Assembly: GCA_016212295.1 (NCBI GenBank)
Contig: JACRGO010000071.1
Coordinates: 1-11,533 of the forward strand
Direction: 5' to 3'
Length of the DNA: 11,533 bases
From: Nitrospinota bacterium
GTDB lineage: Bacteria; Nitrospinota; Nitrospinia; JACRGO01
Shown: positions 11,491 to 11,533 of the stretch, one piece after another
How positions within the stretch are numbered: position 1 is the first letter of the stretch
Layout of the letters: the number at the start of each line of letters is the position of its first letter
Program-made: the position numbers and the translations under genes
Notes under the pieces: generated by a model
Told to the model about the DNA's origin: nothing
Database searches by the model: none
What the model saw: the letters and a program-made list of their open reading frames with translations, nothing else

Positions 11491-11533
11491 AAAAACAAAT
11501 TTTCAGACGCCGCTGACAACTCAAATTTCTGAA

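Overview
The window looks like a chromosomal segment of a Gram-negative bacterium. Three lipoproteins carry lipoboxes and no Asp at position +2, which by the E. coli Lol rule places them in the outer membrane, and LpoB/YcfL relatives imply an outer membrane. The gene mix (LpoB-type cluster, Sco1, Rcp1-like regulator, archaeal-type ornithine cyclodeaminase homologue) and the heavy load of short interspersed repeats would suit a deltaproteobacterial, Nitrospirota- or Nitrospinota-like lineage. No rRNA or other marker is present, so the phylum is not settled. I see no tRNA, rRNA, CRISPR array, transposase or phage gene.

Layout. On the plus strand at the left edge is a PIN-domain protein that seems to lack its N-terminal part (34-444), followed by a strong hairpin terminator (475-498). 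Almost everything else is on the minus strand. From left to right these are: a Bax-inhibitor-1/YccA membrane protein (586-1293); a weak plus-strand TPR ORF (1352-1888); a lipoprotein cluster transcribed COG3014-type lipoprotein -> YcfL -> LpoB (4459 down to 1937); a PfkB kinase followed by an unusual RidA-CutA fusion (6362 down to 4730); a Sco1-type protein (6437-7060); a TIGR00300/LOR-SDH family protein related to archaeal ornithine cyclodeaminase (7299-8501); a two-gene signalling operon of an Rcp1-like response regulator and a REC-PAS-HK-REC hybrid kinase (10988 down to 8660); and a frameshifted four-helix-bundle (S23/IVP family) gene (11058-11428).

Functional groups. The three lipoproteins probably act together at the outer membrane, with LpoB expected to stimulate a bifunctional penicillin-binding protein encoded elsewhere. 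The response regulator and hybrid kinase overlap by 14 bp and are probably co-translated. PfkB and RidA-CutA are 22 bp apart and probably co-transcribed. The remaining genes look independent.

The most striking content is between the genes. Most larger gaps hold a short element with inverted arms made of repeated short words: AGTGAGCTAA-type (3064-3237 and 11023-11076), GAATATTGAATATCG-type (4475-4559), ATAGTCATTGGTCA-type (6386-6437), CACGAAGG-type (7069-7274) and CTTAGTG-type (8561-8643). In addition, a 36-nt leader-like repeat occurs three times (1685-1720 plus, 2548-2583 minus, 8518-8553 minus), and two of these copies lie immediately upstream of a gene start. One 27-nt word is identical between the gene-free element at 3064 and the 3' end of the four-helix-bundle gene at 11034. 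This suggests that gene may belong to, or travel with, one repeat family.
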